Below, piece by piece: positions 23,385-31,808 of a stretch of 64,000 nt of DNA (position 1 is its first letter; every line of letters starts with the position of its first letter). The DNA is from JBBDRJ01 sp963766295. GTDB lineage: Bacteria; Actinomycetota; JAICYB01. Position numbers and translations under genes: made by a program. The stretch lies in the NCBI GenBank assembly GCA_963766295.1, contig CAVXYW010000002.1, forward strand, positions 620,001 through 684,000. Reading direction: 5' to 3'. Under the pieces are notes generated by a model, which did no database searches, was not told the origin of the DNA, and saw nothing but the letters and a program-made list of their open reading frames with translations.

Positions 23385-26300
23385 ATGCACCTCCGCTCAA
23401 TCACGCTTCGAGGCTTCAAGTCGTTCGCCGATCGCACGGTTCTGACCGTCGAACCGGGCCTCATGGGCATCGTCGGCCCCAACGGCGCCGGCAAGTCCAA
23501 CCTCATCGACGCCCTGATGTGGTGCCTCGGCACCCTGTCCGCGCGGACCCTGAGGGCCGAGCGCATGGAGGACGTCATCTTCATGGGAACCGATCACCGC
23601 AAGACCCTCGGGATGGCCCAGGTCACGATCACCTTCGACAACGCCGACGGCACCTTCCCCCTCGATTTCTCCGAGATCCAGATCGGACGAACCCTCTTCA
23701 GGGACGGCGCCAGCGAGTACTCGATCAACGGTACTCAGTGCCGTCTCCTAGACGTCCAGGAGCTGCTGGCCGAGGCGGGGCTGGGACGCGAGCTCCACGC
23801 CGTGGTCGCGCAGGGCCAGGTGGACGACATCGTTCAGTCCAAGCCCGAAGAGCTCCGCGCATATGTAGAGGAAGCCGCCGGTATCGCTAAGCACCGAAGG
23901 CGCAAGGAGCGTGCGCTGCGCCGTATCGACCAGGTGTCGATGGACATCGACCGCGCAGCCGACGTTGCATCGGAGCTTCGAAGGCAACTTCGTCCGCTGC
24001 GCGCTCAGGCCGAACAAGCGCGGCGGTACGGCGAGATCACCGAGCGGCTGCGCGAGATCAGGATCCGGCGCCTCGTCGGTGAGCTCGAAGGATTGGAACG
24101 CGAGCGCGCCCGCGCGATGGAGGGACGCAACACCGCAAGCGAACAACTAGACGAGCTGCGCTCGCGGTTGGATTCGTTGCGCGGCCGGCGGCTCGATGCC
24201 GATCGCCGTCTCGACACTTCACGGCGTGCCTCGTCTGGGATGAGGAAGGGTCTGGAGCACTTGCGTTCGGCGCAGGCATCGACGCTTCGCGCGGCCATCG
24301 TCCTTCGTGAGCGCGCACACGCGCAGCCTGACGTCCGGCGACGCGATGCCATCGTCGGCAAGCAGCACGAACTCGACGCAGGTGAAGCAACAGTCCGCGA
24401 TGAGCTCGACGGCGTTTCCACGGAGCTCGCCGGGCGCGAGAGCGAGATGGCGTCGTCGCGCGAACGAGGCGGACAGATCCGGCTGCAGATGGCGGGAGAC
24501 TCGGAACGCCTGACTCAGGTGCGCGGCGAGCTGACGGCCGTCGAAGCGGAGTCACGCGCGGGAGAGCAAGCCGAGATCACCGCCCGAGCGGAAGCTCGTG
24601 CTTCAAGTGAGAGAGCGGAGCGATCGAACGCGGAGATCGCACGGCTCGGCGATCAGATCCAAACGATCAACAAGGAGATCGAGGACCTCGACTCCGCAGA
24701 AGGACGCGCGTCCATGACCGTGCAGCGTCTGGAGACTGAGCATCACGCCGCCAGCACATCTTTGGACGAAGCCGACCGCAAACTCCGCGCACTCGAGAGC
24801 GAGAAGACGGTGCTGGAAGGCCGTGCGGAAACGCTACGAGTGGCCCAGGACCTCGCGTCGGAAAGGCGCAAGGGGGCCGAAACGCTTCGAAGCGCGCACG
24901 GCACCGAGCTCGACGCACGCGGGGTGCTCGGTGAGCTCATCAAGGTGCCGACCGGATACGAAAAAACGGTGGAGGCCGTTCTCGGTCCGCTTCTCGACGC
25001 ACTCGTCGTGTCCGGATCGAAGGTTGCCGACGCCGTTGCCTTCGCCGAAGCCGAAAAAGCCGACTTGCTGATTATCCCGACGCTTCCCGGGGGAGAGCGT
25101 CCGTCCGATCTCGGTAACGCTCGTCCGCTCGCAGTGATCATCGACGCTCCCGCGTGGTTGCGCGGAACCGTCGACGCTCTCTGCGACGGCACGTATGTCG
25201 TCGAAACACCGGAAGAGGCGCGCGTGCTGTCGTCGCGCCACGCGGATGCAACTTTCGTCGCGCGGAGCGGACGCGTGCTTCGTGCTCGCGGCCCGTCACG
25301 TCCTGCGCCTTCTGGTGATGCCGCTGCGCTCGCCTTGCAATCCGCGATCGAAAAGGCGGAAGAAGGTTTGCGACGCGTCGTGGGCGAACGCAATCGCTGG
25401 ACGGGCAGCGCCGATCGATTCAAGCGCGAGGTCGAGCGCATCGATCGCGAGCTGCGCGCAGCGCGGTCCGAGCTCGGAGAGATCGAAGGGCGCATAGCCG
25501 CCGCCGCCGACCGTCTGCGCGAGATCAGTGCGGCGCAGCGGGCCTCTTCACTCGAGCACGATCTTGCGGAGCGCGACCGGGACGAGAGACTCCGCCGCGC
25601 CGAAGCGGCGGCCATGAGTCAGGAGCAGCTCGGCAAGAAGCGGATCGAGCACGCTTCGTCCATAGAGTCGGTTTCCACGACGCTCGCTCATTCGCAACGC
25701 GAGCTGGACGAGATCGAGCTGACGTTGTCGTCGTCGGAAGGTGGCCGAACCGAGCTCCTGACACGAAAGGCATCTCTCGAGGAGAGATTGCGAGGCATCG
25801 CGAGAACCCGCATGGAACTGGCCGAGGAACGCGTCGACGTCGAAACCGGCCCAACCGATCCCGAAGACTTGCGCAACGCCGAAGAGGCCTTGCGCGGCCT
25901 TGATGAGTTCGTCACGCTCGCCGAGGCGAAGGTCCGCGATCTGCTGGACGCCGAAGAGCGTGTCGAATCCGAGCTGCGTGAAGTCTCCGAGGAAACTTCA
26001 CGTGTTGAGGTTCAGGTGGCGTCCATCGAGCCGCGCTCGCTCATCGCAAGCGAAGAGCTCGCGCGCCTCGACGTCCGCCTCGAAGAGATCGGCTCCCGTT
26101 TGGCGCACGAGTTCGAGATCCCGCCCTCGCGTGCAAAGGAAGAATTCCCGCCGGCTGGAGAAGACGAAGCCCTCAAGCAGGAAGAGACCCGCCTCGACCG
26201 CGAGCTTCGAAGGATGGGCCCGGTCAACCCGCTGGCTGCGCGAGAGATCTCAACCCTCGACGAACGCCGCGAGTTCCTCGAGACCCAGCTCGAAGATCTG

Positions 26301-26858
26301 CGCAAGAGCCGCGCCGATCTGCTCAAAGTCATCCGCGCCGCGGATACCGAGATGCGCGAACTGCTGGTGCGAGCTACTGAAGACGCGAACAACTCCTTCC
26401 AAGATGTCATCGGCCTGCTCTTCCCCGAGGGCGGCGGACGCATCCGCCTCACCGGCGCCGACGATCCGCTGGAAGCCGGGATCGAGATCGAAGTGCGTCT
26501 CGGCCGAAAGGGCCACCGCAGGCTGTCCTTCCTGTCCGGTGGAGAGAAGGCGCTGGCCGGGCTCGCCTTCCTGTTCGCACTGCATCTCGCTCGTCCAACT
26601 CCGTTCATGGTTCTGGACGAGGTCGACGCACCACTAGATGATGCGAACCTCGGCCGGTTCTTGAGACTGCTCGACTCGCTTCGATCGCGAACCCAAGTCG
26701 TCGTGATCACGCACCAAAAGCGGACCATGGAGCGATCGGACACGCTCATCGGCGTGACGCTCAACCCCGACGGCACTTCGCGAGTGATAACCCAGCGGCT
26801 GCAGGAGCACGCGGAGCACGTGGTCAGCGTCGGCAACGGCAACGGCGACCAGAACTAG
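23385..26858 (+). CDS. smc: Chromosome segregation protein SMC
   Basis: A 1157-residue SMC ATPase that organises and condenses the chromosome with ScpA/ScpB. N-terminal Walker A GIVGPNGAGKSNLIDAL, QGQVDDIV Q-loop region, first coiled coil (about 165-480), hinge (about 510-640, GVLGELIKVPTGYEKTVEAV), second coiled coil, and C-terminal signature LSGGEKALAGLAFLFAL followed by Walker B FMVLDEVDAPLDDAN. Length is normal and the frame is intact over 3.4 kb. ATG start is preceded only by a TATCCT box. A weak hairpin (AGACC...GGTCT) lies between it and ftsY. Confidence 0.97.
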   Translation: MHLRSITLRGFKSFADRTVLTVEPGLMGIVGPNGAGKSNLIDALMWCLGTLSARTLRAERMEDVIFMGTDHRKTLGMAQVTITFDNADGTFPLDFSEIQIGRTLFRDGASEYSINGTQCRLLDVQELLAEAGLGRELHAVVAQGQVDDIVQSKPEELRAYVEEAAGIAKHRRRKERALRRIDQVSMDIDRAADVASELRRQLRPLRAQAEQARRYGEITERLREIRIRRLVGELEGLERERARAMEGRNTASEQLDELRSRLDSLRGRRLDADRRLDTSRRASSGMRKGLEHLRSAQASTLRAAIVLRERAHAQPDVRRRDAIVGKQHELDAGEATVRDELDGVSTELAGRESEMASSRERGGQIRLQMAGDSERLTQVRGELTAVEAESRAGEQAEITARAEARASSERAERSNAEIARLGDQIQTINKEIEDLDSAEGRASMTVQRLETEHHAASTSLDEADRKLRALESEKTVLEGRAETLRVAQDLASERRKGAETLRSAHGTELDARGVLGELIKVPTGYEKTVEAVLGPLLDALVVSGSKVADAVAFAEAEKADLLIIPTLPGGERPSDLGNARPLAVIIDAPAWLRGTVDALCDGTYVVETPEEARVLSSRHADATFVARSGRVLRARGPSRPAPSGDAAALALQSAIEKAEEGLRRVVGERNRWTGSADRFKREVERIDRELRAARSELGEIEGRIAAAADRLREISAAQRASSLEHDLAERDRDERLRRAEAAAMSQEQLGKKRIEHASSIESVSTTLAHSQRELDEIELTLSSSEGGRTELLTRKASLEERLRGIARTRMELAEERVDVETGPTDPEDLRNAEEALRGLDEFVTLAEAKVRDLLDAEERVESELREVSEETSRVEVQVASIEPRSLIASEELARLDVRLEEIGSRLAHEFEIPPSRAKEEFPPAGEDEALKQEETRLDRELRRMGPVNPLAAREISTLDERREFLETQLEDLRKSRADLLKVIRAADTEMRELLVRATEDANNSFQDVIGLLFPEGGGRIRLTGADDPLEAGIEIEVRLGRKGHRRLSFLSGGEKALAGLAFLFALHLARPTPFMVLDEVDAPLDDANLGRFLRLLDSLRSRTQVVVITHQKRTMERSDTLIGVTLNPDGTSRVITQRLQEHAEHVVSVGNGNGDQN

Positions 26859-26895
26859 CGCGTACAGACCCTCCGCTGGTCTTGATTAGCTTTAC

Positions 26896-26901
26896 TAGCC
26901 T
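26896..26901 (+). promoter_or_regulatory. Putative -10 box of ftsY
   Basis: TAGCCT (TANNNT) lies 9 bases before the GTG start of ftsY, in the 52-base interval after smc, with no Shine-Dalgarno. Confidence 0.35.
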
Positions 26902-26910
26902 TATGAACCC

Positions 26911-28554
26911 GTGCCGCAGACCATCGAGCAACTCGCCTTCACAACCGTCGCTCTCGTCGCCGGTCTCGTCCTGTGCTTCTTTGCGGTGCGGCGCTGGGGG
27001 ATCGACGATCCGAGTGATCCGTTGGTCGATGCGGTCGTCCGCTTCGTCGCACCGGGCCGAGCTGCCACTCGGCCACGGAAGCGGACCAAGCGCAAGCCGC
27101 CGTCGCGGACTCAAGACAAAGCTCCGGCCACAAAGGCCAAGGACAAGGCACCTCCGCCCCCGGAGCCCAGACCGGCCAGGCGCTGGCCGGACCTCAAGCT
27201 CAAGCCCAAAGGCAAGCCATCTGAGCCCGTGCCGGAAGCACAGCCGGTCGCCGAGGTTGTGGAACCCGAGCCTGTTCGCGAAGTCGAGGCGGAACCTGCA
27301 CCCGAACCGGAACGGGAACCGGCCGTCGAGCGGAAATCGAAGACGCGACGCAAGGCGCGTCCGAAGGTCAAGGCTGCTGCTGAACCGAAGGCAAAACCCG
27401 CACCAAAGCCCAAGCCCGCTGCCGAGCCGAAAGCTCCAACTCGTGGCCCGCTGGCGCCGACCGGAACCGTGCGCGTTCGGAATACGAAGACGGCCAAGCC
27501 CAGGGGCGCCGCTCCCAAACAAAGCCGGCGCCGCGTGACCGCCGAACCGCCTCCGACTTCGAGCGAGCACGATGACCACGTCCCGCTGACGGATGCACGA
27601 GACGAACCTTCAGACGCCGACGAACCGAAGGTCGCATTCCGGAAGCGCTTCCGAAAAGGGCTGAAGCGCACACGTGAGCGTTTCGGCCGCGAGATGCGCA
27701 CGGCGTTGTTCATGGGCGCAACCCGCGAAGCCTTCGACACCCTCGAGGAAGCGCTGATCGCCGCCGATGTCGGGCTCGCATCGTCGACGGCGCTCGTGGA
27801 CGAGCTCCGCGCCAACGTCGGCGTCCGGAAGGACGAGCTTCCCGGGATCTTGAAGGCGGCGATGGTCGGACGTCTTTCATCGGCGGACCGCCGACTCAGA
27901 CTCGTCCGCGGAAAGCTATCCGTCTGGCTCGTGGCCGGTGTGAACGGAACCGGCAAGACGACGACGATCGCCAAGCTCGGCGCCCGGTCGAAGGAGCTCG
28001 GACTCAACGTGTGCCTGGCTGCTGCGGACACATTCCGCGCCGCCGGCGTCGAGCAGCTCGAGGAATGGGGGCAGCGACTTGGCATCGACGTTGTTCGCCA
28101 GAAGAAGGGCGCGGACCCCGGTGCCGTGGTTTTCGATGCGATCGCCCACGCGCGGGCGAGTGGTCACGGCCTTCTGATCGTCGACACCGCCGGGCGATTG
28201 CACACGAAGAAGCCCCTGATGGAAGAGCTCCAGAAGGTCCTGCGCGTCATCGAACGTGAGAACGACGTCGTGCTGGCCGAATGCCTTCTCGTGATCGATG
28301 CGACGACGGGTCAGAACGGAATAGCGCAGGCCACTGCGTTCGGGGACGCGGTGAAAGTCACCGGTCTGGTGCTATCGAAGCTGGACGGGACGGCCAAGGG
28401 CGGCATCGCATTCGCCGTCGAGCACGAGCTCGGCGTTCCGGTCAAGGCCGTCGGTGTGGGCGAATCCGCGACGGATCTCGTTCCGTTCGATCCTGAAACA
28501 TTCGTCGACGCTCTGATAGGCGTGGAAGAAGAACCTGACGAAGCCGACCGCTGA
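26911..28554 (+). CDS. ftsY: Signal recognition particle receptor FtsY
   Basis: A 547-residue SRP receptor GTPase. An N-terminal transmembrane helix (LAFTTVALVAGLVLCFFAV) anchors it. Residues about 30-230 form a Lys/Pro/Glu/Ala-rich linker with repeats (EPKAKPAPKPKPAAEPKAPT). The C-terminal NG domain has Walker A AGVNGTGKTTTIAKLG, DTFRAAGVEQLEEW, DTAGRLHTK, and TKLD-equivalent SKLDGTAKGG. It docks Ffh-ribosome complexes at the membrane. GTG start. The linker is about twice the length of a typical FtsY A domain. Confidence 0.95.
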   Translation: MPQTIEQLAFTTVALVAGLVLCFFAVRRWGIDDPSDPLVDAVVRFVAPGRAATRPRKRTKRKPPSRTQDKAPATKAKDKAPPPPEPRPARRWPDLKLKPKGKPSEPVPEAQPVAEVVEPEPVREVEAEPAPEPEREPAVERKSKTRRKARPKVKAAAEPKAKPAPKPKPAAEPKAPTRGPLAPTGTVRVRNTKTAKPRGAAPKQSRRRVTAEPPPTSSEHDDHVPLTDARDEPSDADEPKVAFRKRFRKGLKRTRERFGREMRTALFMGATREAFDTLEEALIAADVGLASSTALVDELRANVGVRKDELPGILKAAMVGRLSSADRRLRLVRGKLSVWLVAGVNGTGKTTTIAKLGARSKELGLNVCLAAADTFRAAGVEQLEEWGQRLGIDVVRQKKGADPGAVVFDAIAHARASGHGLLIVDTAGRLHTKKPLMEELQKVLRVIERENDVVLAECLLVIDATTGQNGIAQATAFGDAVKVTGLVLSKLDGTAKGGIAFAVEHELGVPVKAVGVGESATDLVPFDPETFVDALIGVEEEPDEADR

Positions 28555-28594
28555 GCGGTCGTTGGCTGAGGGGTCGTTGGCTGAGGGGTCGTTA
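28550..28594. repeat. Three tandem 15-bp repeats between ftsY and the GroES-like gene
   Basis: Units gctgagcggtcgttg, gctgaggggtcgttg and gctgaggggtcgtta follow one another without gaps. The first unit contains the ftsY stop codon, and the third ends with the stop codon of the convergent gene on the other strand. Confidence 0.9.
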
Positions 28595-28954
28595 GAGGTA
28601 CAGCCCGGTGCCGCTGTCCTGCTTTTCCGAAGCTACGGCGTGGACTTCCCGCTCCCGTAGCAGTAGGTAGTCCTCGCCCCTGATCTGTGCTTCGAAGCCC
28701 GCTTCCAGCGAAACGAGCACGTAGTCGCCGGGCTCTATCGTTCTGACGCTCGGTCCGACGGCGACGACTTCGGCCCACGCGCACCGCTTGCCTTCATTGG
28801 CTGCTGTGGCCGGGATCAGCAAACCGGTCTTCGACTTGCGCTCTTCGGACCCCGGTTGTTGCACGAGGATCCGGTCGTTGGTCATGCGGATTGACGGTCG
28901 AGCTTCCGCCGCTTGGGTTGCGTGAAGCTTGGTGACCTTCTGTTCCTTGCTCAT
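28592..28954 (-). CDS. GroES/Cpn10-fold protein
   Basis: A 120-residue protein whose residues about 22-110 have the Cpn10 beta-barrel pattern: MTNDRILVQQPGSEERKSKT (roof/barrel start and mobile-loop region), GLLIPATA, AEVVAVGPSVRTIEPGDYVL, and REREVHAVAS. A 20-residue N-terminal extension precedes it. No GroEL lies in the window and the mobile loop differs from true GroES, so it may be a specialised co-chaperonin-like protein. ATG start. Confidence 0.8.
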   Translation of the reverse strand: MSKEQKVTKLHATQAAEARPSIRMTNDRILVQQPGSEERKSKTGLLIPATAANEGKRCAWAEVVAVGPSVRTIEPGDYVLVSLEAGFEAQIRGEDYLLLREREVHAVASEKQDSGTGLYL

Positions 28955-28970
28955 CTGTACAGAGTAGCGG

Positions 28971-29393
28971 TCAACGTCCCGAGTGCCGGCGGTGAACGGT
29001 CTGACGAGGCAGGCTCATTCCTAGCGCGATGATCTGCCACGACCAACCGCACTCGCGTGCATACAGCACGGCTTCCCGCTCCAGCTCGTCGATGCGGCGA
29101 CGAAGTCGATGAATGGCCCTTAGCGATTCCCACGGCTGACCGCGGATCACGGGCTTCAGGGCTACCTCAACCTTGCGGGCACAGCGCTGCATTTTTTCGG
29201 GCGTCGAATCACTCTGGACATAAGCCGGTGGTGTGTCGCGGGGGGCGAAGCGACCGTCATAGCGTCGCCGAGCGCCGTTGATCTGTAGGTCGGGCTCCTC
29301 GGAAACCCTATAGACGGACCATGGCGACACCGGCCCGCGCGAAGTCCAGTCCAGATCCTCGTCGACCTCGGCGTATTCCCGTTCGTGTGCCAT
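28971..29393 (-). CDS. Small protein with C-terminal helix-turn-helix-like segment
   Basis: A 140-residue basic protein. The C-terminal 40 residues (REAVLYARECGWSWQIIALG, MSLPRQTVHRRH) look like the actinobacterial HTH in which 'GWSWxxIAxxLGxxRQxVHRRH' binds DNA. The N-terminal part is polar, without a recognised domain. I infer a small DNA-binding protein. Start at MAHEREY; an upstream GTG/TTG would add 10 residues. It lies 16 bases upstream of the GroES-like gene on the same strand, so the two may be one operon. Confidence 0.6.
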   Translation of the reverse strand: MAHEREYAEVDEDLDWTSRGPVSPWSVYRVSEEPDLQINGARRRYDGRFAPRDTPPAYVQSDSTPEKMQRCARKVEVALKPVIRGQPWESLRAIHRLRRRIDELEREAVLYARECGWSWQIIALGMSLPRQTVHRRHSGR

Positions 29394-29480
29394 GACACGG
29401 AGAGTGAGGCAAACCGACGACATTTTTCGGAGGAAGGCGATCCGACCTAGACAGCACGCTGCGTGGCGAAGACAGTTCTC

Positions 29481-29651
29481 GAATTGGCGACGGTCACCAA
29501 TTCGGGACGGGCCTCGTGAAGAAGTTCACGACGACGCTCACACGAGCTGGCTGAGAAGGTACAAGGGAAACTATTCACATGAACGGTCACGAATTGGTGA
29601 CCGTTGGCCAAACGCGAATGTCTCTGGATGTTGGCCAAACGCGAATGTCTC
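29481..29651. repeat. Cluster of inverted and direct repeats in an intergenic region
   Basis: The 299-base gap 29394-29692 has no convincing gene. It carries CGGTCACCAATTCG (29491-29504) and its exact reverse complement (29590-29603), a local palindrome GAATTGG...CCAATTC (29481-29503), a second CGGTCAC-GAATTG-GTGACCG (29584-29603), and a 21-base direct repeat beginning TTGGCCAAACGCG at 29604-29624 and 29631-29651. No flanking transposase. Possibly a dispersed genomic repeat or a regulator/recombinase site. Confidence 0.85.
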
Positions 29652-29692
29652 CGATGACGAGACTCTTGACGGCTCGACGGCCGCGTTCGTAT

Positions 29693-30478
29693 CTAGCGAA
29701 ACGAGTCGAAGTCGGGATCGCGCTTCTCGGAGAACGCGCGGACGCCTTCTTTAGCTTCGTCCGACTCAACGAACATCTCGAGTGCGTCGAAGGAAAGCTG
29801 CGATATCCCGGCTAACGACTCCGAATCGGCGTTGAATGAATGTTTGAGGAATCTGATCGCGGTCGGCGATTTGGTGAGGATCTCGCCGGCCCATGCGCGG
29901 GCTTCGTCCATCAATCTGTCCGGCGGCACTACGGCGTTGACGAGCCCCCATTCCTTCATCTGATCGGCCGTGTATTGCCGGCAGAGGTACCAGATCTCTC
30001 TAGCTCGCTTCTCTCCGACGATGCGCGCGAGGTACGCGCTGCCGAAGCCAGCGTCGAAGGAGCCGACCTTCGGCCCGCTCTGTCCAAAGCGTGCCGTTTC
30101 CGAGGCGACAGTCAGGTCACAAACCACGTGCAGGACGTGTCCTCCGCCGATGGCGAAACCGTTCACGGCTGCTATCACCGGCTTCGGTATGTCGCGGATG
30201 ACACGGTGGAGGGTGTCGATCTCGAAGAGCCCGGACTCCGATGGTCCGTAGTCGCCCGTCTCGGCGCGCTGCTTCTGGTCGCCGCCTGTGCAGAAGGCTT
30301 TTTCGCCGGTACCGGTGAGGATCACAGCGCCGACCGAGGAGTCCGCCCACGCCAACTTGAAGGCTTTGATCATCTCCTCCACGGTCAGTGCGCGAAAGGC
30401 GTTGTAGACCTCTGGACGGTTGATGGTGATGGTGGCGATGCCGTCCGTGGCGTCGTACAGCACGTCGGAGAATTCCAT
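29693..30478 (-). CDS. Crotonase-family protein of the MenB/BadI type
   Basis: A 261-residue crotonase-fold enzyme close to 1,4-dihydroxy-2-naphthoyl-CoA synthase (MenB) and 2-ketocyclohexanecarboxyl-CoA hydrolase (BadI). Diagnostic segments: NRPEVYNAFRALTVEEMI, KAFCTGGDQKQR, GGGHVLHVVCDLTVASE, GPKVGSFDAGFGSAYLARIV (Ser/Asp catalytic loop), REIWYLCRQYTADQMKEWGL and SPTAIRFLKHSFNADSE. Either ring closure in menaquinone synthesis or ring opening in alicyclic acid degradation is possible. No other men or bad gene is nearby, so the choice is open. TAGCCT stands 10 bases before the ATG. Confidence 0.88.
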   Translation of the reverse strand: MEFSDVLYDATDGIATITINRPEVYNAFRALTVEEMIKAFKLAWADSSVGAVILTGTGEKAFCTGGDQKQRAETGDYGPSESGLFEIDTLHRVIRDIPKPVIAAVNGFAIGGGHVLHVVCDLTVASETARFGQSGPKVGSFDAGFGSAYLARIVGEKRAREIWYLCRQYTADQMKEWGLVNAVVPPDRLMDEARAWAGEILTKSPTAIRFLKHSFNADSESLAGISQLSFDALEMFVESDEAKEGVRAFSEKRDPDFDSFR

Positions 30479-30488
30479 GAGCGTTTTT

Positions 30489-30494
30489 AGGCTA
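30489..30494 (-). promoter_or_regulatory. Putative -10 box of the MenB/BadI-like gene
   Basis: TAGCCT on the minus strand, 10 bases before the ATG. It lies in the 39-base gap after the S8 protease gene, so this gene may have its own promoter. Confidence 0.35.
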
Positions 30495-30517
30495 CGCCCG
30501 GCCGGACTGCGGCGTTC

Positions 30518-31651
30518 TTAGAATCCGCCGACGTATTCGCGCCGGATGGCGACGCCGTTCTTGCTCACCGTTCCTGTGAGTCTCCCAGCCGACTTGATGG
30601 CCGTTTCGACTGAGGTCGGCGTGGACGACGGGAACCTGCTCAGGTAGAGGGCGGCACCGCCGCCGACATGAGGTGAGGCCATCGAAGTACCCGACATGGT
30701 GCTCGTGCCACCCGTCCTGGAGGTGGAGATAACGTTCACTCCGGGCGCCCAGATGTCGACGCAAGACCCGTAGTTGCTCCAGGAAGCTTCCCGGTCGGAC
30801 GAATCCGTCGCGGCAACAGTCACTATTCCGTTGTTGCCGACGCCGGCGCGAGCCGGTGAATAGCTGCAGGCATCGCGGCCCGAGTTGCCTGCAGCGATCG
30901 CGTAAGTGATACCGCTCGTGGCCGAGCGACGCACCGCGTCATCGAGCGCCTGGCTGGGAGATCCAACCAAACTCAGGTTCGCGACGGCCGGCTTCTTCGC
31001 GTTGGCGGTTACCCAATCGATCCCGCGGATGATGTCGGACCAAGCACCGCTGCCGTTGCATGCGAGCACTTTTACTCCGGTGACCGGAGCGCCGGGACCG
31101 GCGCCGACGACATAGCTCGAGTTGTCCCGGGCAGCCACCGTTCCGGCAACGTGGGTTCCGTGGCCGTTGCAGTCGGTGTTCGAACTTCCCGCGACGAAGT
31201 TCACGTGCCTTACGAGGTTGATGTCGGAGTGTTGGACCACACCGGTGTCGATGATGTAGGCGTTGACGTTCGAGATCGAACCGCTTCCGTTACCGGCTTT
31301 GGTCGAGCTGATGTCGGCGTCGATCTTGTTGATCCCCCATGGCAGGGTCTGAGCGGTTATCCGGGCGATGCCGTCCGGCTCGACGTAGGCCACGCGCGAA
31401 TCCGCCCTGATCGCAGCCAAGCGCGATGGGGGAATCTTTGCCGAATATCCCTTTACCGTGTGGGTGTAGACGTCGTCGACGTCTGCGCCGCGGCGGTTTT
31501 CATGGTCGCCGGCCGTTGCCGTCGCATTGGTTCCGCTCTTGAGAATGACGATGTACGGCTTGGCCGAATCCGCGTCGACGATGGCGGGGGCGAGAACCCC
31601 GGCGCCGAAGGCGAGCGCAAGAAAGACGGCGCTGAGAATGTGGCGGCGCAT
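30518..31651 (-). CDS. Secreted subtilisin-like serine protease (S8) with I9 propeptide
   Basis: A 377-residue exported protease. Signal peptide (LSAVFLALAFGAGVLAPAIV), I9 inhibitor propeptide (YIVILKSG to about 100, VTHTVKGYSAKI-like), then the S8 catalytic domain with Asp in NAYIIDTGV, His in NGHGTHVAGTVAA, and Ser in MSGTSMASPHVGGGAA; oxyanion Asn in AIAAGNSGRDAC. Resembles proteinase K/aqualysin-type extracellular enzymes. Start ATG at 31651 chosen because GGGAGG lies 9 bases upstream and the signal peptide begins there. Stop is 39 bases before the MenB-like gene on the same strand. Confidence 0.93.
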   Translation of the reverse strand: MRRHILSAVFLALAFGAGVLAPAIVDADSAKPYIVILKSGTNATATAGDHENRRGADVDDVYTHTVKGYSAKIPPSRLAAIRADSRVAYVEPDGIARITAQTLPWGINKIDADISSTKAGNGSGSISNVNAYIIDTGVVQHSDINLVRHVNFVAGSSNTDCNGHGTHVAGTVAARDNSSYVVGAGPGAPVTGVKVLACNGSGAWSDIIRGIDWVTANAKKPAVANLSLVGSPSQALDDAVRRSATSGITYAIAAGNSGRDACSYSPARAGVGNNGIVTVAATDSSDREASWSNYGSCVDIWAPGVNVISTSRTGGTSTMSGTSMASPHVGGGAALYLSRFPSSTPTSVETAIKSAGRLTGTVSKNGVAIRREYVGGF

Positions 31652-31796
31652 CACACGAAACCTCCCAAAGCCCCTGCCGGGTGTCTGTCGGTACAACGAC
31701 TTAATCGGCCTCGACGATTCTAAGGTAAGGAACAAGGCCTAGCCAGGACCCCTTGAGGCCTGTGCTGCCGCTCCGAAGCTAAAGCTTTCGTCGCGA

Positions 31797-31802
31797 TAGC
31801 CT
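31797..31802 (+). promoter_or_regulatory. Putative -10 box of ffh (leaderless)
   Basis: TAGCCT ends 6 bases before the ffh ATG, with no Shine-Dalgarno; the start of transcription would coincide with the start codon. Confidence 0.45.
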
Positions 31803-31808
31803 GACCCG

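Noticed and set aside
24743..25615. 290-residue antisense frame opposite smc
   Set aside because: Ser/Arg-rich mirror of coiled-coil codons; smc is intact on the other strand.
25900..26637. 245-residue forward frame inside smc
   Set aside because: Alternate frame of smc with shadow composition.
27111..28085. 324-residue antisense frame opposite ftsY
   Set aside because: Low-complexity Ser/Gly/Phe mirror of the ftsY linker; no start signal and no domain.
29579..29815. 78-residue frame with two VGQTRMS repeats
   Set aside because: The repeats come from the DNA repeat cluster and the rest overlaps the MenB-like gene antisense; better explained as repeat DNA.
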